Source of the DNA: an uncultured Paracoccaceae bacterium
GTDB lineage: Bacteria > Pseudomonadota > Alphaproteobacteria > Rhodobacterales > Rhodobacteraceae
Direction of reading: 5' to 3'
Length of the DNA stretch: 64,000 bases
Assembly (NCBI GenBank): GCA_947500005.1
Contig: CANMQJ010000008.1
Coordinates: 1-64,000 of the forward strand
The position numbers and the translations under genes were made by a program. The notes under the pieces were generated by a model. That model was not told the origin of the DNA. It ran no database searches and worked only from the letters and a program-made list of their open reading frames with translations. This document shows, one piece after another, positions 40,279 to 48,988 of this stretch. Position 1 is the stretch's first letter. Every line of letters begins with the position of its first letter.

Positions 40279-40292
40279 TTTGAGCGCTCAAA
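40279..40292. promoter_or_regulatory. Palindromic operator TTTGAGCGCTCAAA, site 3
   Basis: Perfect 14-bp palindrome, flanked by AT-rich sequence, about 50 bp before the Rieske oxygenase start. Identical core to site 1 (27117-27128). It would place the oxygenase and transporter operon under the BetI-like regulator. Confidence 0.7.
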
Positions 40293-40402
40293 TAAAAATT
40301 TTTGAAGGGCGACGCATCCTCACGCCGCATCACACCGTTTCTCCGATGATAGTAAAGGTCCGGCACCTCTTTGGACTGAAGCTCGAGATACCGAAACCGG
40401 CA

Positions 40403-41566
40403 TCAAGCAGAAGTTGTGCGCCTTGCGGTTCCAAGAAGACCGCGCGCAATTATCGTCCGCTGAATCTCGGAAGAACCTTCGTAGATCCGGAAGATGCGCA
40501 GATCGCGGAGATAGCGTTCGAGAGGGAAATCCCTAGTATAGCCATAGCCGCCGTGAATCTGCAGCGCCCGGTCCGCGATCCGCCATGCGGCTTCGGTTGC
40601 GTAAAGCTTGGCGAATGCAGCTTCACGGTCGTATCTTTGCGACGATCCGCGTTTGTTGGCCGCCTGCAGGGCAAGTGCGCGGGCGGCTTCCAGTTCCGTT
40701 GCACTGTCGGCCAACATCCACTGCAGCCCCTGGAACTCGGCGATGGGATGGTTGCCGACTTTCCGTTCCTGAGCGTAGGACACAGCGGCGTTCAGCGCAG
40801 CTTCGGCGATGCCGGTCGCTTGGGCTGCCACTTCTATCCGTCCGTTGTCGAGTGTCCTCATGGCCGTCCGAAATCCCGTTCCCTCGGGGCCGAGCCGATT
40901 TTTCGCAGGCACAATGCAGTCCAGGGTGACGGGGAAGACATGTCCACCTTTCAGGCCCATTGTCCGCTCATTAGGGCCAAAGTCGATCCCGGCCTGCCGT
41001 CCGGGTTCGACGATGAAGGCACTGACACCGCGTGCGCCTGCGGCGCGATCTGTCTTGGCGAAGACCACGATGAAATCCGCGTGGGCTGCGTTCGAGATGA
41101 AACATTTGCTTCCGTGAATTCGATAGTTCTCGCCCTCGCGCACCGCAACGGTGCTCATGTCTGCCGGGTTCGAGCCAGCCTGTGGTTCGGTCAGGGCGAA
41201 GGCACCCAGCTTTTCTCCCGCCGCAGCTGCTTCGATCAGGGCGCGATGCTGTTCGGCCACGTCACCGATATGCAGGGCGTCAGTGGCTAGGAAATGTGCG
41301 GTCAGCATCGAGGCGGTTGAGCCGCAGGCCCCTGCAACCAGTTCCACCGCGCGATAGAGAGCAGGGCCCGAAAGACCGAGACCGCCGAACCGTTCGCCCA
41401 GGTTCATCCCCATCAGGCCCAGTTCGGACATTTGCACAAGGTGACAGCCTGCAAATTTCCCTGTCTCGTCTATTTCGGCTGCTTTCGGGGACAGGACTTC
41501 GCGGGAAAACCGCTCGATCTGGTCGACAACTGCACGTTCGTCGGCTGTGATTGCATAGTCGGTCAT
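40403..41566 (-). CDS. Acyl-CoA dehydrogenase (387 aa)
   Basis: The blocks LTEPQAGSNPADMSTVAVREG, ALQIHGGYGYTRDFPLERYLRDLRI and the catalytic Glu region YEGSSEIQRTIIARGLL are diagnostic. It would introduce a double bond at C2-C3 of an acyl-CoA with FAD. Downstream of, and overlapping by ATGA, a CoA-transferase, which would make the substrate thioester. Gamma-butyrobetainyl- or crotonobetaine-type CoA chemistry is possible but not proven. Confidence 0.9.
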   Translation of the reverse strand: MTDYAITADERAVVDQIERFSREVLSPKAAEIDETGKFAGCHLVQMSELGLMGMNLGERFGGLGLSGPALYRAVELVAGACGSTASMLTAHFLATDALHIGDVAEQHRALIEAAAAGEKLGAFALTEPQAGSNPADMSTVAVREGENYRIHGSKCFISNAAHADFIVVFAKTDRAAGARGVSAFIVEPGRQAGIDFGPNERTMGLKGGHVFPVTLDCIVPAKNRLGPEGTGFRTAMRTLDNGRIEVAAQATGIAEAALNAAVSYAQERKVGNHPIAEFQGLQWMLADSATELEAARALALQAANKRGSSQRYDREAAFAKLYATEAAWRIADRALQIHGGYGYTRDFPLERYLRDLRIFRIYEGSSEIQRTIIARGLLGTARRTTSA

Positions 41567-42735
41567 TGGATCACCTTGTCAGATTGAGGGCATAGTTCTC
41601 TGTTTCCCTCGCCCAGCTGCGGGGCGGGACTGCGGCCGCCCCGAGGCGCAGCCGAGAAGTGCAACGGTTGTTCTGGAATCCGCAGTGTACCCAGCGACGG
41701 GTGATCGACGACGGAGGCAAGGCCGCGCGCGATTGCCTGCGGTGAGCGCCACGCGTCGCTGGCGCTTTGGATCGCTGCGCAAGGGATGCTGACAGCCTCG
41801 AGCGTGGAAATGATCTCGGCCGTGGTCTGTTCGGCGGCCCAGTCCTCTATCACCTGCGCCAGCGCGGGTTCATTCGCTCGGCGGTCATGGTCTGTGACAA
41901 ACCTGGGGTCTCGCGCCAATGCGGGCAGGTTCATTGCCGCGCAGAACGTCTCGAACAGACGGTTGTTCAATACAGCCAAAGCGAAATTTCCGTCTTTCGC
42001 GGCGTATACACCAAAAGGTGCGGACAGGGGGTGCCGGTTGCCAGTCCGAAAGACCGGGGCGGAATCCATCAAGGTACGGCATGACACGACCGGCATCATG
42101 GACAGAAGGGCATCGAACAGGCCCAGGTCGACATGACGCCCGATACCGCTGCGTTCACGATCGAAAAGGGCAACCATTGTTCCGAACGCGGCAAAAAGGC
42201 CTCCAGCGACATCCGCAATCGCCTCGCCGACCATCGTCGGTGGCCCGTCGCGATCGCCTGTCACGTCCATTATGCCGGATAGCGCCTGAACGATGATGTC
42301 ATAGGCAGGTTTTGCCGCGTTCGGTCCGGTCTGTCCGAAGCCGGAGATCGACACGTAGACAAGGCCCGGATGAACCGCGTGCAAGGTTTCCGCATCCAAT
42401 CCGAATTTCGCCATCACCCCCGGCCGGAAATTCTCGACCAGAACATCCGCGGTTTTCAGCAGAGCCCTGACGGTGTCCTTTCCTCGGGACGATTTCAGGT
42501 CCAGGACCACGGACCGCTTTCCGCGATTCACGGTCTGGAAGAGGAGGCTTTCACCGTCTCGGAACGGTCCGACATGGCGATAATCGTCGCCTCCGGGGGC
42601 TTCGATCTTGATCACTTCGGCGCCGAGGTCAGCCATCAGTGCCGTACAATAGGGGCCGGCAAGCACGCGGGTGAAATCTATGATCCGGACACCCGCCAGC
42701 GGGCGGCTTCCCTCGTTGAGATTGGTTTGCAGCAT
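41563..42735 (-). CDS. Class III CoA-transferase, CaiB/BaiF family (390 aa)
   Basis: Motifs RIIDFTRVLAGPYCTALMADLGAEVIKIE and NRGKRSVVLDLKS, with a GEAIADVAGG region, are typical of CoA-transferases of the CaiB/Frc family, which move CoA between carboxylic acids. First gene of a two-gene unit with the acyl-CoA dehydrogenase, and divergent from a LysR regulator whose inverted repeat lies between. This leaves open whether LysR, the BetI-like protein or both control it. Confidence 0.9.
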   Translation of the reverse strand: MLQTNLNEGSRPLAGVRIIDFTRVLAGPYCTALMADLGAEVIKIEAPGGDDYRHVGPFRDGESLLFQTVNRGKRSVVLDLKSSRGKDTVRALLKTADVLVENFRPGVMAKFGLDAETLHAVHPGLVYVSISGFGQTGPNAAKPAYDIIVQALSGIMDVTGDRDGPPTMVGEAIADVAGGLFAAFGTMVALFDRERSGIGRHVDLGLFDALLSMMPVVSCRTLMDSAPVFRTGNRHPLSAPFGVYAAKDGNFALAVLNNRLFETFCAAMNLPALARDPRFVTDHDRRANEPALAQVIEDWAAEQTTAEIISTLEAVSIPCAAIQSASDAWRSPQAIARGLASVVDHPSLGTLRIPEQPLHFSAAPRGGRSPAPQLGEGNRELCPQSDKVIQ

Positions 42736-42773
42736 CTTGATCTTCCTTTCCTGGAGGATCGTAGCTGCACGTG

Positions 42774-42793
42774 TGATATTAAGAGAAATATCA
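42774..42793. promoter_or_regulatory. Inverted repeat TGATATT-N6-AATATCA, candidate LysR operator
   Basis: Perfect 7-bp arms with a 6-base spacer, in the gap between the divergent CoA-transferase and LysR genes, about 20 bp before the LysR start. Such dyads with T-N11-A symmetry are usual LysR binding sites. Confidence 0.6.
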
Positions 42794-42813
42794 ATTCCTC
42801 ATATAGGGTATAA

Positions 42814-43707
42814 ATGAAGCAAATAGCTATCGGCTTTCGTCAGATCGACTACGTGATCGCCATCGCGGATGAAGGCAGCACTGCGGCGGCCGCCCGTGCC
42901 CTGAACGTCTCGCAACCATCCGTGTCCATAGCTCTCGCCCATGTGGAGGCGCATTTCGGTCAGCCGCTGTTCGTCCGCCAAGCCGGGCAGGGGATGGAGC
43001 CGACAGCCTTTGGGCAAAGCAAAGTTGCCGGTTTCCGCGCGCTGCGGAAAATGGCGGCTGAAACCATGGGAGATGTAGAGCGAAAGGTGACCCTGGGAGT
43101 ATTCGAAACGCTTGGTCCGCGTTTTGCGCCTGCCTTGGTCCGGGAGTACACCGCACGGGAACCAGGCATCGAAATTCAATTGCGCGAAGGGAATTTAGGA
43201 CAACTGTTCGAGGATCTTGCCGCGGGCCGGATCGACCTCGCACTGATATACAGCTTTCCGATTTCGCGCGACCTCGACATCGTTCCACTTCGGGAAGTGC
43301 GCCCGTTCGGATTGGTTCCGGAGGGGCATCGGCTGGCTGGAGCGGATACGGCAAGCGTCGCTGACTTGCTTGAGGACCCACTGATCCTTATGAACCTTCC
43401 CCATAGCAGGGATTATTTCCTGTCTCTTGCGCAGATCCATGGGGTTACGCCGCGTATTCGCCACGAAACCGCCTCGGTCGAGATGGCCCGCGCAATGGTC
43501 GCGAACGGGCTGGGTGTCTCATTGCTAGCCACGGATATTGAGCATCCGATGTCTCATGACGGACGACAAGTCCGCAGGGTGCATCTTGAGGGACCTGTTC
43601 CGCCTCATGGGATAGCACTTGCGCGGTCTCCTGATTTTCCGCTCACGAAGCGCTGTGCCAATTTTCTGGACTTCGCGAAAACTTGGTTCAGCCGCGAAGC
43701 GTGTTGA
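42814..43707 (+). CDS. LysR-family transcriptional regulator (297 aa)
   Basis: N-terminal winged HTH (IDYVIAIADEGSTAAAARALNVSQPSVSIALAHVE) followed by a periplasmic-binding-like effector domain. Oriented divergently from the CoA-transferase/acyl-CoA dehydrogenase unit and codirectional with the BASS-pxpBCA run 90 bp downstream. It could activate either; divergent placement with a dyad favours the former. Confidence 0.9.
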   Translation: MKQIAIGFRQIDYVIAIADEGSTAAAARALNVSQPSVSIALAHVEAHFGQPLFVRQAGQGMEPTAFGQSKVAGFRALRKMAAETMGDVERKVTLGVFETLGPRFAPALVREYTAREPGIEIQLREGNLGQLFEDLAAGRIDLALIYSFPISRDLDIVPLREVRPFGLVPEGHRLAGADTASVADLLEDPLILMNLPHSRDYFLSLAQIHGVTPRIRHETASVEMARAMVANGLGVSLLATDIEHPMSHDGRQVRRVHLEGPVPPHGIALARSPDFPLTKRCANFLDFAKTWFSREAC

Positions 43708-43797
43708 CCTCGGGAGGGTGCCTGTCATTCTGGCGCGCGGCCTACCTTGAGAAGCGCGTAACCCGACAGTGGGTAAGAGTGGGACGAGGCGATTGAG

Positions 43798-44751
43798 ATG
43801 AGACAGGGGAAGCTGCAAGCGCGCAAACTGGTGCTGTCGCCCTTCATCATCGTGGCGCGCAACGGCAAGTTCGGTCTGATTGCCGGGTTGCTGGCCGGCC
43901 TGGCTTTGCCCGGGATGGCTGCGATCTTGAGGCCCTGGATCCCCGAGATGGTGGCACTACTGCTGTTTCTGACGGCTTTTCGCATCGGGTTTCAGGAGAC
44001 GGTTCACAACCTTCGGGCCATGGTCCGGACGGCCGCGACGGTGCTGGTCCTGCAGATGGTCTTGCCGCTGCTCTTCCTGTCCGCATTGTGCCTTGCGGAC
44101 CTGCCCTTGTCGCCGCTGGCCTTGGCGATCACATTGATGCTGTCGGCACCATCGGTCACAGGGTCCGCGAATTTCACGATTCTTCTCGGGCATGATCCGG
44201 CACCTGCGCTGCGCCTTTTGATCCTTGGTACTGCGCTGTTGCCCGTGACCTGCATTCCGGTTTTCTACTTCTTGCCCGTCTTCGGGGAACTGACGGATGT
44301 TCTGGCTGCGGCAAGCCGGTTGCTTGCGGTCATATTGTTTGCCGCGGCGCTCGGCTTCGCATCGCGTCAATGGACTGTGCCTGACCTTGACGAGGAAGGG
44401 CGCAACGCATTGGACGGCCTGACGGTTATCGCGCTTGCGGTCATCGTCGTGGGCCTGATGTCCGCCGTGCGCCCAGCCCTGGAGACAGAGCCGGCGACAC
44501 TTGCCTTCTGGTTCAGCGCCGCAGTCTGCGTCAACTTCGGGATGCAGGTGCTGACCTTCCAAAGCCTCAGGTGCCTGGGCGCGACCACACCTGTTCCCGG
44601 TTCGATCGTTTCGGGCAACCGGAACTTCGCCCTCTTCCTCGTTGCGTTACCGCCGGAAAGGACCGAGTTTCTGTTGATCTTTCTGGGCTGCTACCAGTTT
44701 CCAATGTATCTGACGCCCATAGTGATGAGGAGGTTCTATGGCCGGGCCTGA
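43798..44751 (+). CDS. BASS-like membrane transporter (317 aa)
   Basis: About nine or ten hydrophobic helices and internal features resembling bile acid:sodium symporter/auxin efflux-type carriers (LMLSAPSVTGSANFTILLG, VSGNRNFALFLVA). It overlaps the start of pxpB by 14 bp, so it is translated with the 5-oxoprolinase genes. It may therefore carry 5-oxoproline (pyroglutamate) or a related acid, which is inference from linkage. Start ATG 43798. Confidence 0.75.
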   Translation: MRQGKLQARKLVLSPFIIVARNGKFGLIAGLLAGLALPGMAAILRPWIPEMVALLLFLTAFRIGFQETVHNLRAMVRTAATVLVLQMVLPLLFLSALCLADLPLSPLALAITLMLSAPSVTGSANFTILLGHDPAPALRLLILGTALLPVTCIPVFYFLPVFGELTDVLAAASRLLAVILFAAALGFASRQWTVPDLDEEGRNALDGLTVIALAVIVVGLMSAVRPALETEPATLAFWFSAAVCVNFGMQVLTFQSLRCLGATTPVPGSIVSGNRNFALFLVALPPERTEFLLIFLGCYQFPMYLTPIVMRRFYGRA

Positions 44752-45487
44752 GGGGTTTCCAGTTGTCCGCACCGTCGGGATTGACGGGATGTTGGTCACC
44801 TTTGCGGACAAGATGGCGGAGCCTGCCAACCGGGCGGCCATCGCCTTTCGCGACGCTGTCCAGGCCGAGGGTTGGCCAGGGGTGGTCGAAACCTCGACGT
44901 CGCTTGCGTCAGCCTATCTACGTTTCGATCTGGGGATGACCTCGCATCGGGCTATCGATGATCGATTGAGAGAGTTGCTGCAAACGCGTGACTGGTACGA
45001 TGCCCCTTTGCCGGAAGGCCGAAAATTGTGGCGCATTCCTACCGTGTACGGAACCGACCTTGCCCCGCAACTGGAGGAGGCCGCAGAGCTTGCCGGTCTT
45101 GACGTCGACACGGCGGTGCGTCGGCTTTCGGCCACGCGCGTTCGGGTCCTGACCATCGGATTCGCTCCGGGACAACCTTATCTGGGACCGTTGGGGGCCG
45201 AGTTCGACATTCCGCGGCAAACGGGGCTGACACCCATGGTTCCTTCCGGTGCTCTGGTGCTCGCGATCTCGCAATTCGTGCTTTTCGCCAACGAGGCTCC
45301 GACCGGTTGGCGACATGTCGGGCAGACGGCTTTTCGCTGTTTCAGACCCGACAGGAAAAGGAAGTTCGTCTTGAGCCCGGGCGATGAGGTGCTTTTTGAA
45401 TCGGTCAGCCGGACCGAATACGATCGCATTCTCGCGCGAGATACCGAAGGTGACGGTGGTGCCCAGGTCGAGGAGATCACGGCATGA
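44738..45487 (+). CDS. pxpB: 5-oxoprolinase subunit PxpB (KipI-like, 249 aa)
   Basis: The GFAPGQPYLGPLG block and the SGALVLAISQFVLF-type C-terminal region identify the KipI/PxpB allophanate-hydrolase-like subunit. With PxpA and PxpC it makes an ATP-dependent 5-oxoprolinase, opening 5-oxoproline to glutamate. Overlaps the transporter gene before it and pxpC after it (ATGA). Confidence 0.9.
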   Translation: MAGPEGFPVVRTVGIDGMLVTFADKMAEPANRAAIAFRDAVQAEGWPGVVETSTSLASAYLRFDLGMTSHRAIDDRLRELLQTRDWYDAPLPEGRKLWRIPTVYGTDLAPQLEEAAELAGLDVDTAVRRLSATRVRVLTIGFAPGQPYLGPLGAEFDIPRQTGLTPMVPSGALVLAISQFVLFANEAPTGWRHVGQTAFRCFRPDRKRKFVLSPGDEVLFESVSRTEYDRILARDTEGDGGAQVEEITA

Positions 45488-46491
45488 GCTTGCGTGTCCG
45501 CCGAATAGGTCCTGCCTGCACGATCCAGGATCTGGGGCGCACCGGCTATCTTGATCAGGGTCTGTCGCGCTCGGGCGCGATGGACCGGGATGCGCTTTAC
45601 GAAGGGGCCGCACTTCTCGGTCAGGATCCGGAATTCGCGGCGCTCGAGATGGGCGGCCTGGGGGGCGAATTCGAAGCGCAAACAGACACGGTGGTCGCGC
45701 TGACCGGCGCACCCATGACGGCCGAAATCGATGGGACGAGGGTCGTCTGGAACGCATCCCACGCTCTGGGACGTGGGCAGCGGCTCAAGATCGGAGCAGT
45801 GCAAAAGGGAGTGTATGGGTACCTGCATGTCGCGGGTGGCGTCGCGACCGAACCGTTCCTGGGGTCCCGTGCCGCGCATCTGGCCGCCGGTATCGGCCGG
45901 AGAGTGTCCGACGGCGACGTGCTGCCGGTGGGCGAGGGCAGGGCGCGGCCGGGTTGGACCATTCCGGTAGAGGACCGGTTCTCGGGTGGGGTGCTGCGTA
46001 TCGTCGAGAGTTTCCAGAGTGGCCTGTTCGATTCCGCCACGCGCGAACGGTTTGCGGGAACCGTGTTTCGCAGAGGGGCGCGCGCCAACCGTATGGGCGT
46101 CCAGCTTGAAAGTGACGGCGACGGTTTCGCAGCGCGCGGCCAGCTGAATATCCTGTCCGAGGTGATCGCGGTGGGCGATATCCAGATGACCGGGGCAGGG
46201 GATCCCTTCATCCTGCTGCCAGAGTGCCAGACGACCGGTGGCTATCCGCGAATCGCAACGGTTCTCCCTTGCGACCTTGCGCGCGCGGCACAATGCCCGA
46301 CGGGTGCCGAAATCCGTTTTCGCTTCGTCTCACTTGAAGAAGCGGTCGTCGCCCAGAGCGCGGCGGAGGCTGCCCTGGCCCGTCTTTCTGCACGCAAGCA
46401 GCCCCTTGTGCGGGATCCGGCAGAGATTCCCGACCTTCTGAGCTATCAATTGATCGGCGGCGCGGTCTCGGCCACTGATGAAGGAGAATGA
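45484..46491 (+). CDS. pxpC: 5-oxoprolinase subunit PxpC (KipA-like, 335 aa)
   Basis: Starts RRIGPACTIQDLGRTGYLDQGLSRSGAMDRDAL, the typical opening of the KipA/PxpC biotin-carboxylase-C-like protein. Length fits. It is the partner of PxpB and PxpA in the same operon, with a 3 bp gap to pxpA. Confidence 0.9.
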   Translation: MSLRVRRIGPACTIQDLGRTGYLDQGLSRSGAMDRDALYEGAALLGQDPEFAALEMGGLGGEFEAQTDTVVALTGAPMTAEIDGTRVVWNASHALGRGQRLKIGAVQKGVYGYLHVAGGVATEPFLGSRAAHLAAGIGRRVSDGDVLPVGEGRARPGWTIPVEDRFSGGVLRIVESFQSGLFDSATRERFAGTVFRRGARANRMGVQLESDGDGFAARGQLNILSEVIAVGDIQMTGAGDPFILLPECQTTGGYPRIATVLPCDLARAAQCPTGAEIRFRFVSLEEAVVAQSAAEAALARLSARKQPLVRDPAEIPDLLSYQLIGGAVSATDEGE

Positions 46492-46494
46492 CAG

Positions 46495-47256
46495 ATGACG
46501 CAAGTCGACCTGAACGCAGACATGGGTGAGAGTTTCGGACCGTGGAAGATGGGCGATGACGCCAGCCTGCTCGACATCGTGACCAGTGCCAACATCGCCT
46601 GCGGGTTTCACGCGGGCGATCCGGATGTAATGGCAGAAACGATGCGGCTGGCCGCTCGAAAAGGGGTAGGTATCGGAGCACATCCCGGTTTTCCTGATCT
46701 GCAGGGCTTCGGTCGCAGGAAGATGACCGTCTCGCATGACAGCCTGCGCAACATGGTGCGTTACCAGTTCGGCGCGGCGCGCGGTATGGCGCAGGCACTT
46801 GGCACGCAGGTGCGCCACATCAAGTTGCACGGTGCCCTGTCGAACATGGCGATGGTCGACGCCGACATGGCGCGGGCCTGTTACGAGGCCGCGCTGGACG
46901 TGGACCCGGAGATCATCCTCATGGTGCTTTGCGCGACGGCACAGGAAGAGGTGGTCCGCGACCTCGGTTGCAGGTGGGTAGGAGAGATATTCGCCGACCG
47001 CGCCTACAACGATGACGGTACGCTGGTCGACAGGTCGCTTCCGCGCGCGGTGATTCACGATCCCGAAGTCGCCGGGCCGCGCATTCTTGAGATGGTCCGC
47101 GAAGGCGCGATCATCACCGAAAGCGGCAAACGGATCGAAACCTCGATCGACACGATCTGCTTGCATGGCGATACGCCAACAGCCGTCCATATCGCCGGTT
47201 CGGTGCGACGCTGTCTGGAACAGGGCGGCGTCAGCGTGCGCATGTTCGAACGCTGA
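46495..47256 (+). CDS. pxpA: 5-oxoprolinase subunit PxpA (LamB/YcsF-like, 253 aa)
   Basis: N-terminal VDLNADMGESFGPW, then SANIACGFHAGDP and the internal IGAHPGFPDLQGFGRR are diagnostic of LamB/YcsF proteins. It is the third subunit of 5-oxoprolinase and closes the operon. 5-oxoproline is a damaged-glutamine product; the operon salvages it. Confidence 0.95.
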   Translation: MTQVDLNADMGESFGPWKMGDDASLLDIVTSANIACGFHAGDPDVMAETMRLAARKGVGIGAHPGFPDLQGFGRRKMTVSHDSLRNMVRYQFGAARGMAQALGTQVRHIKLHGALSNMAMVDADMARACYEAALDVDPEIILMVLCATAQEEVVRDLGCRWVGEIFADRAYNDDGTLVDRSLPRAVIHDPEVAGPRILEMVREGAIITESGKRIETSIDTICLHGDTPTAVHIAGSVRRCLEQGGVSVRMFER

Positions 47257-47258
47257 CA

Positions 47259-47290
47259 AAGAAAAAGGCCATGGCTTGGGACCATGGCCT
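47259..47290 (-). terminator. Rho-independent terminator for the DacA-SPOR gene
   Basis: AGGCCATGG / CCATGGCCT stem with a 7-base loop; on the minus strand it is followed by TTTTTC. It lies between pxpA and the carboxypeptidase, which converge, and could serve both, with the T tract favouring the minus-strand gene. Confidence 0.85.
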
Positions 47291-47315
47291 GATACACGAG
47301 GTAGTGGTGCGGGTC

Positions 47316-48746
47316 TTATGAGGGCCCGATCATGAAACAGGTGACGTTGCGGGCTTTGAGCCTGCGGCAGGCAAGGTCCGCCTGGTCGCGGCTCATGCCC
47401 TGAAAGGTGGCTTCGTATCCGCGCGAGGACTGGTTCACCTTGCGCAACGTGCCGTCGAGCGTCGACATCTCTGCCAGAGCTGTCCGCAAGAGAACCTTTT
47501 CGGCTTGGTAGCGGCTGGTATAGCGGCCGACATTGATGCCCCAGTGATGCCCGCCCGACGTGGACAGGCGGGTCACAACTTCCTGGTCGGGCTCGGCTGC
47601 CACGGCAGCGCTGGCCGAGGCAAGCGCAATGGCTTCGGGACGGACAACGGGCCGCAGACCTGAAGCGTCGGCTTCGGCTGCCGCGATCACGTCGGCCTCC
47701 GCGATGGCCGCGCTGATTCCGGCTTGAATACGATCCTCGTCCTGTTTTGCTGCCTCGGCAACGCTGGCCACGACCAAGGCGGGCGCGACGGGGCGCATCT
47801 GTGGACGCAGGCTGCTTTTCGGCGCGCCGGCCACGGCGATTGCTTCGATCGAGCCCTCCCCGATTCCGTTGTTCCCGGCATAGGCGGGGCGGCCGGGCCG
47901 ACGGATCGGTGCCCGGCTCGGCGCCCTGCGGAAACCTAGATCGAGCAATTCCGCGACTTTCGCGTTACGGGAGGAGCTTGAATTGCCGCCGAAAACGGTG
48001 GCGATGACCCGTTCATCCCCTCGTTTGGCCGAGGCGACCAGGTTGAAACCTGCGGCGCGGGTGTAGCCAGTCTTGATGCCATCCGCGCCTTCGTACGCGG
48101 CCAGCAGGCGGCGGTTCGTGTTGGCCACGGTCTTGATCCCCGCGTGTGTCTCCTGACGCGAAAAGAGATTGTAGTATTGCGGATAATCATAGAGCAGGTG
48201 GCGACCCAGAGTGGTCATGTCCCGCGCGGTGCTCAGATGGCCTTCTTCGGTCAGGCCATGCGCGTTCTTGAACGTGGTCCTCGACATGCCCATCGCTTTT
48301 GCCGTTCGCGTCATGCGGCGCGCGAATGCTGCCTCTGACCCGCTGATGGCGATGCCTATGGCGGTCGCGGCGTCGTTGGCCGATTTCACGGCCGCCGCGC
48401 GAATGAGATAGCGAAACGCGATCCGCTGACCCGCGCGCAATCCCAGTTTCGAAGGGGGCTCCGCCGCCGCTTCGGCCGGGATGCGAACCTGCGTATCGAG
48501 GTCGATTTCTCCGTTCCTCACCGCCTCGAAGGCGATGTAGAGCGTCATCATCTTGGTAAGCGATGCCGGATGCAGGCGCGCATCGGCATTGCGGGAGTGG
48601 AGCACCTCTCCGGTGCGCGCGTCGATCACCATGGCGGCATAGGGTGCTGCCTGTGCGCCCATGGGCGCCAGCACGCATAGCCAGATCAACGTGATAATCG
48701 TCAGGCCCAATTGGGCCGGTCGGAATCGCCGAACCTGCACGGTCAT
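47316..48746 (-). CDS. D-alanyl-D-alanine carboxypeptidase fused to a SPOR domain (476 aa)
   Basis: A signal peptide ends at QA (about 33). The penicillin-binding motifs are SxxK in PASLTKMM, SxN in SANDAA and KTG in GIKTGYTRAA, so this is a DacA-like DD-carboxypeptidase, trimming pentapeptide stems. A linker (about 270-390) leads to a C-terminal SPOR domain (HHWGINVGRYTSRYQAEKVL..., MSRDQADLACRRLKA), which binds denuded glycan and targets proteins to the septum. The fusion is common in Rhodobacteraceae. Transcribed alone, terminated by a strong hairpin. Confidence 0.92.
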   Translation of the reverse strand: MTVQVRRFRPAQLGLTIITLIWLCVLAPMGAQAAPYAAMVIDARTGEVLHSRNADARLHPASLTKMMTLYIAFEAVRNGEIDLDTQVRIPAEAAAEPPSKLGLRAGQRIAFRYLIRAAAVKSANDAATAIGIAISGSEAAFARRMTRTAKAMGMSRTTFKNAHGLTEEGHLSTARDMTTLGRHLLYDYPQYYNLFSRQETHAGIKTVANTNRRLLAAYEGADGIKTGYTRAAGFNLVASAKRGDERVIATVFGGNSSSSRNAKVAELLDLGFRRAPSRAPIRRPGRPAYAGNNGIGEGSIEAIAVAGAPKSSLRPQMRPVAPALVVASVAEAAKQDEDRIQAGISAAIAEADVIAAAEADASGLRPVVRPEAIALASASAAVAAEPDQEVVTRLSTSGGHHWGINVGRYTSRYQAEKVLLRTALAEMSTLDGTLRKVNQSSRGYEATFQGMSRDQADLACRRLKARNVTCFMIGPS

Positions 48747-48988
48747 TGCCTCTGTCTGCCTCGGGCCGCCGGTTTTCCGGCTGGCGCTTTTCTTTGGTTA
48801 TCGCAAAGACGCTAGCACAGGGTGTTTTCGAAATAAACCCGCAGGTTGTGGCGAGAAGTTCATTTGGGGCTTGGAGACATGCCAGATGTAGGGGCTTTGG
48901 CCGTATCGGCCTCAATACATGCAAATAAGGCGGAATTGCGGCGACGTGGGTGCGAGTTTTCTCTTGGGGTGATACCTTGTTGCAACAC

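Noticed and set aside
48747..48988. Possible small gene in the gap after the HAD hydrolase gene
   Set aside because: No frame has both a start with a ribosome site and plausible composition; it probably contains only the promoter of the carboxypeptidase gene.
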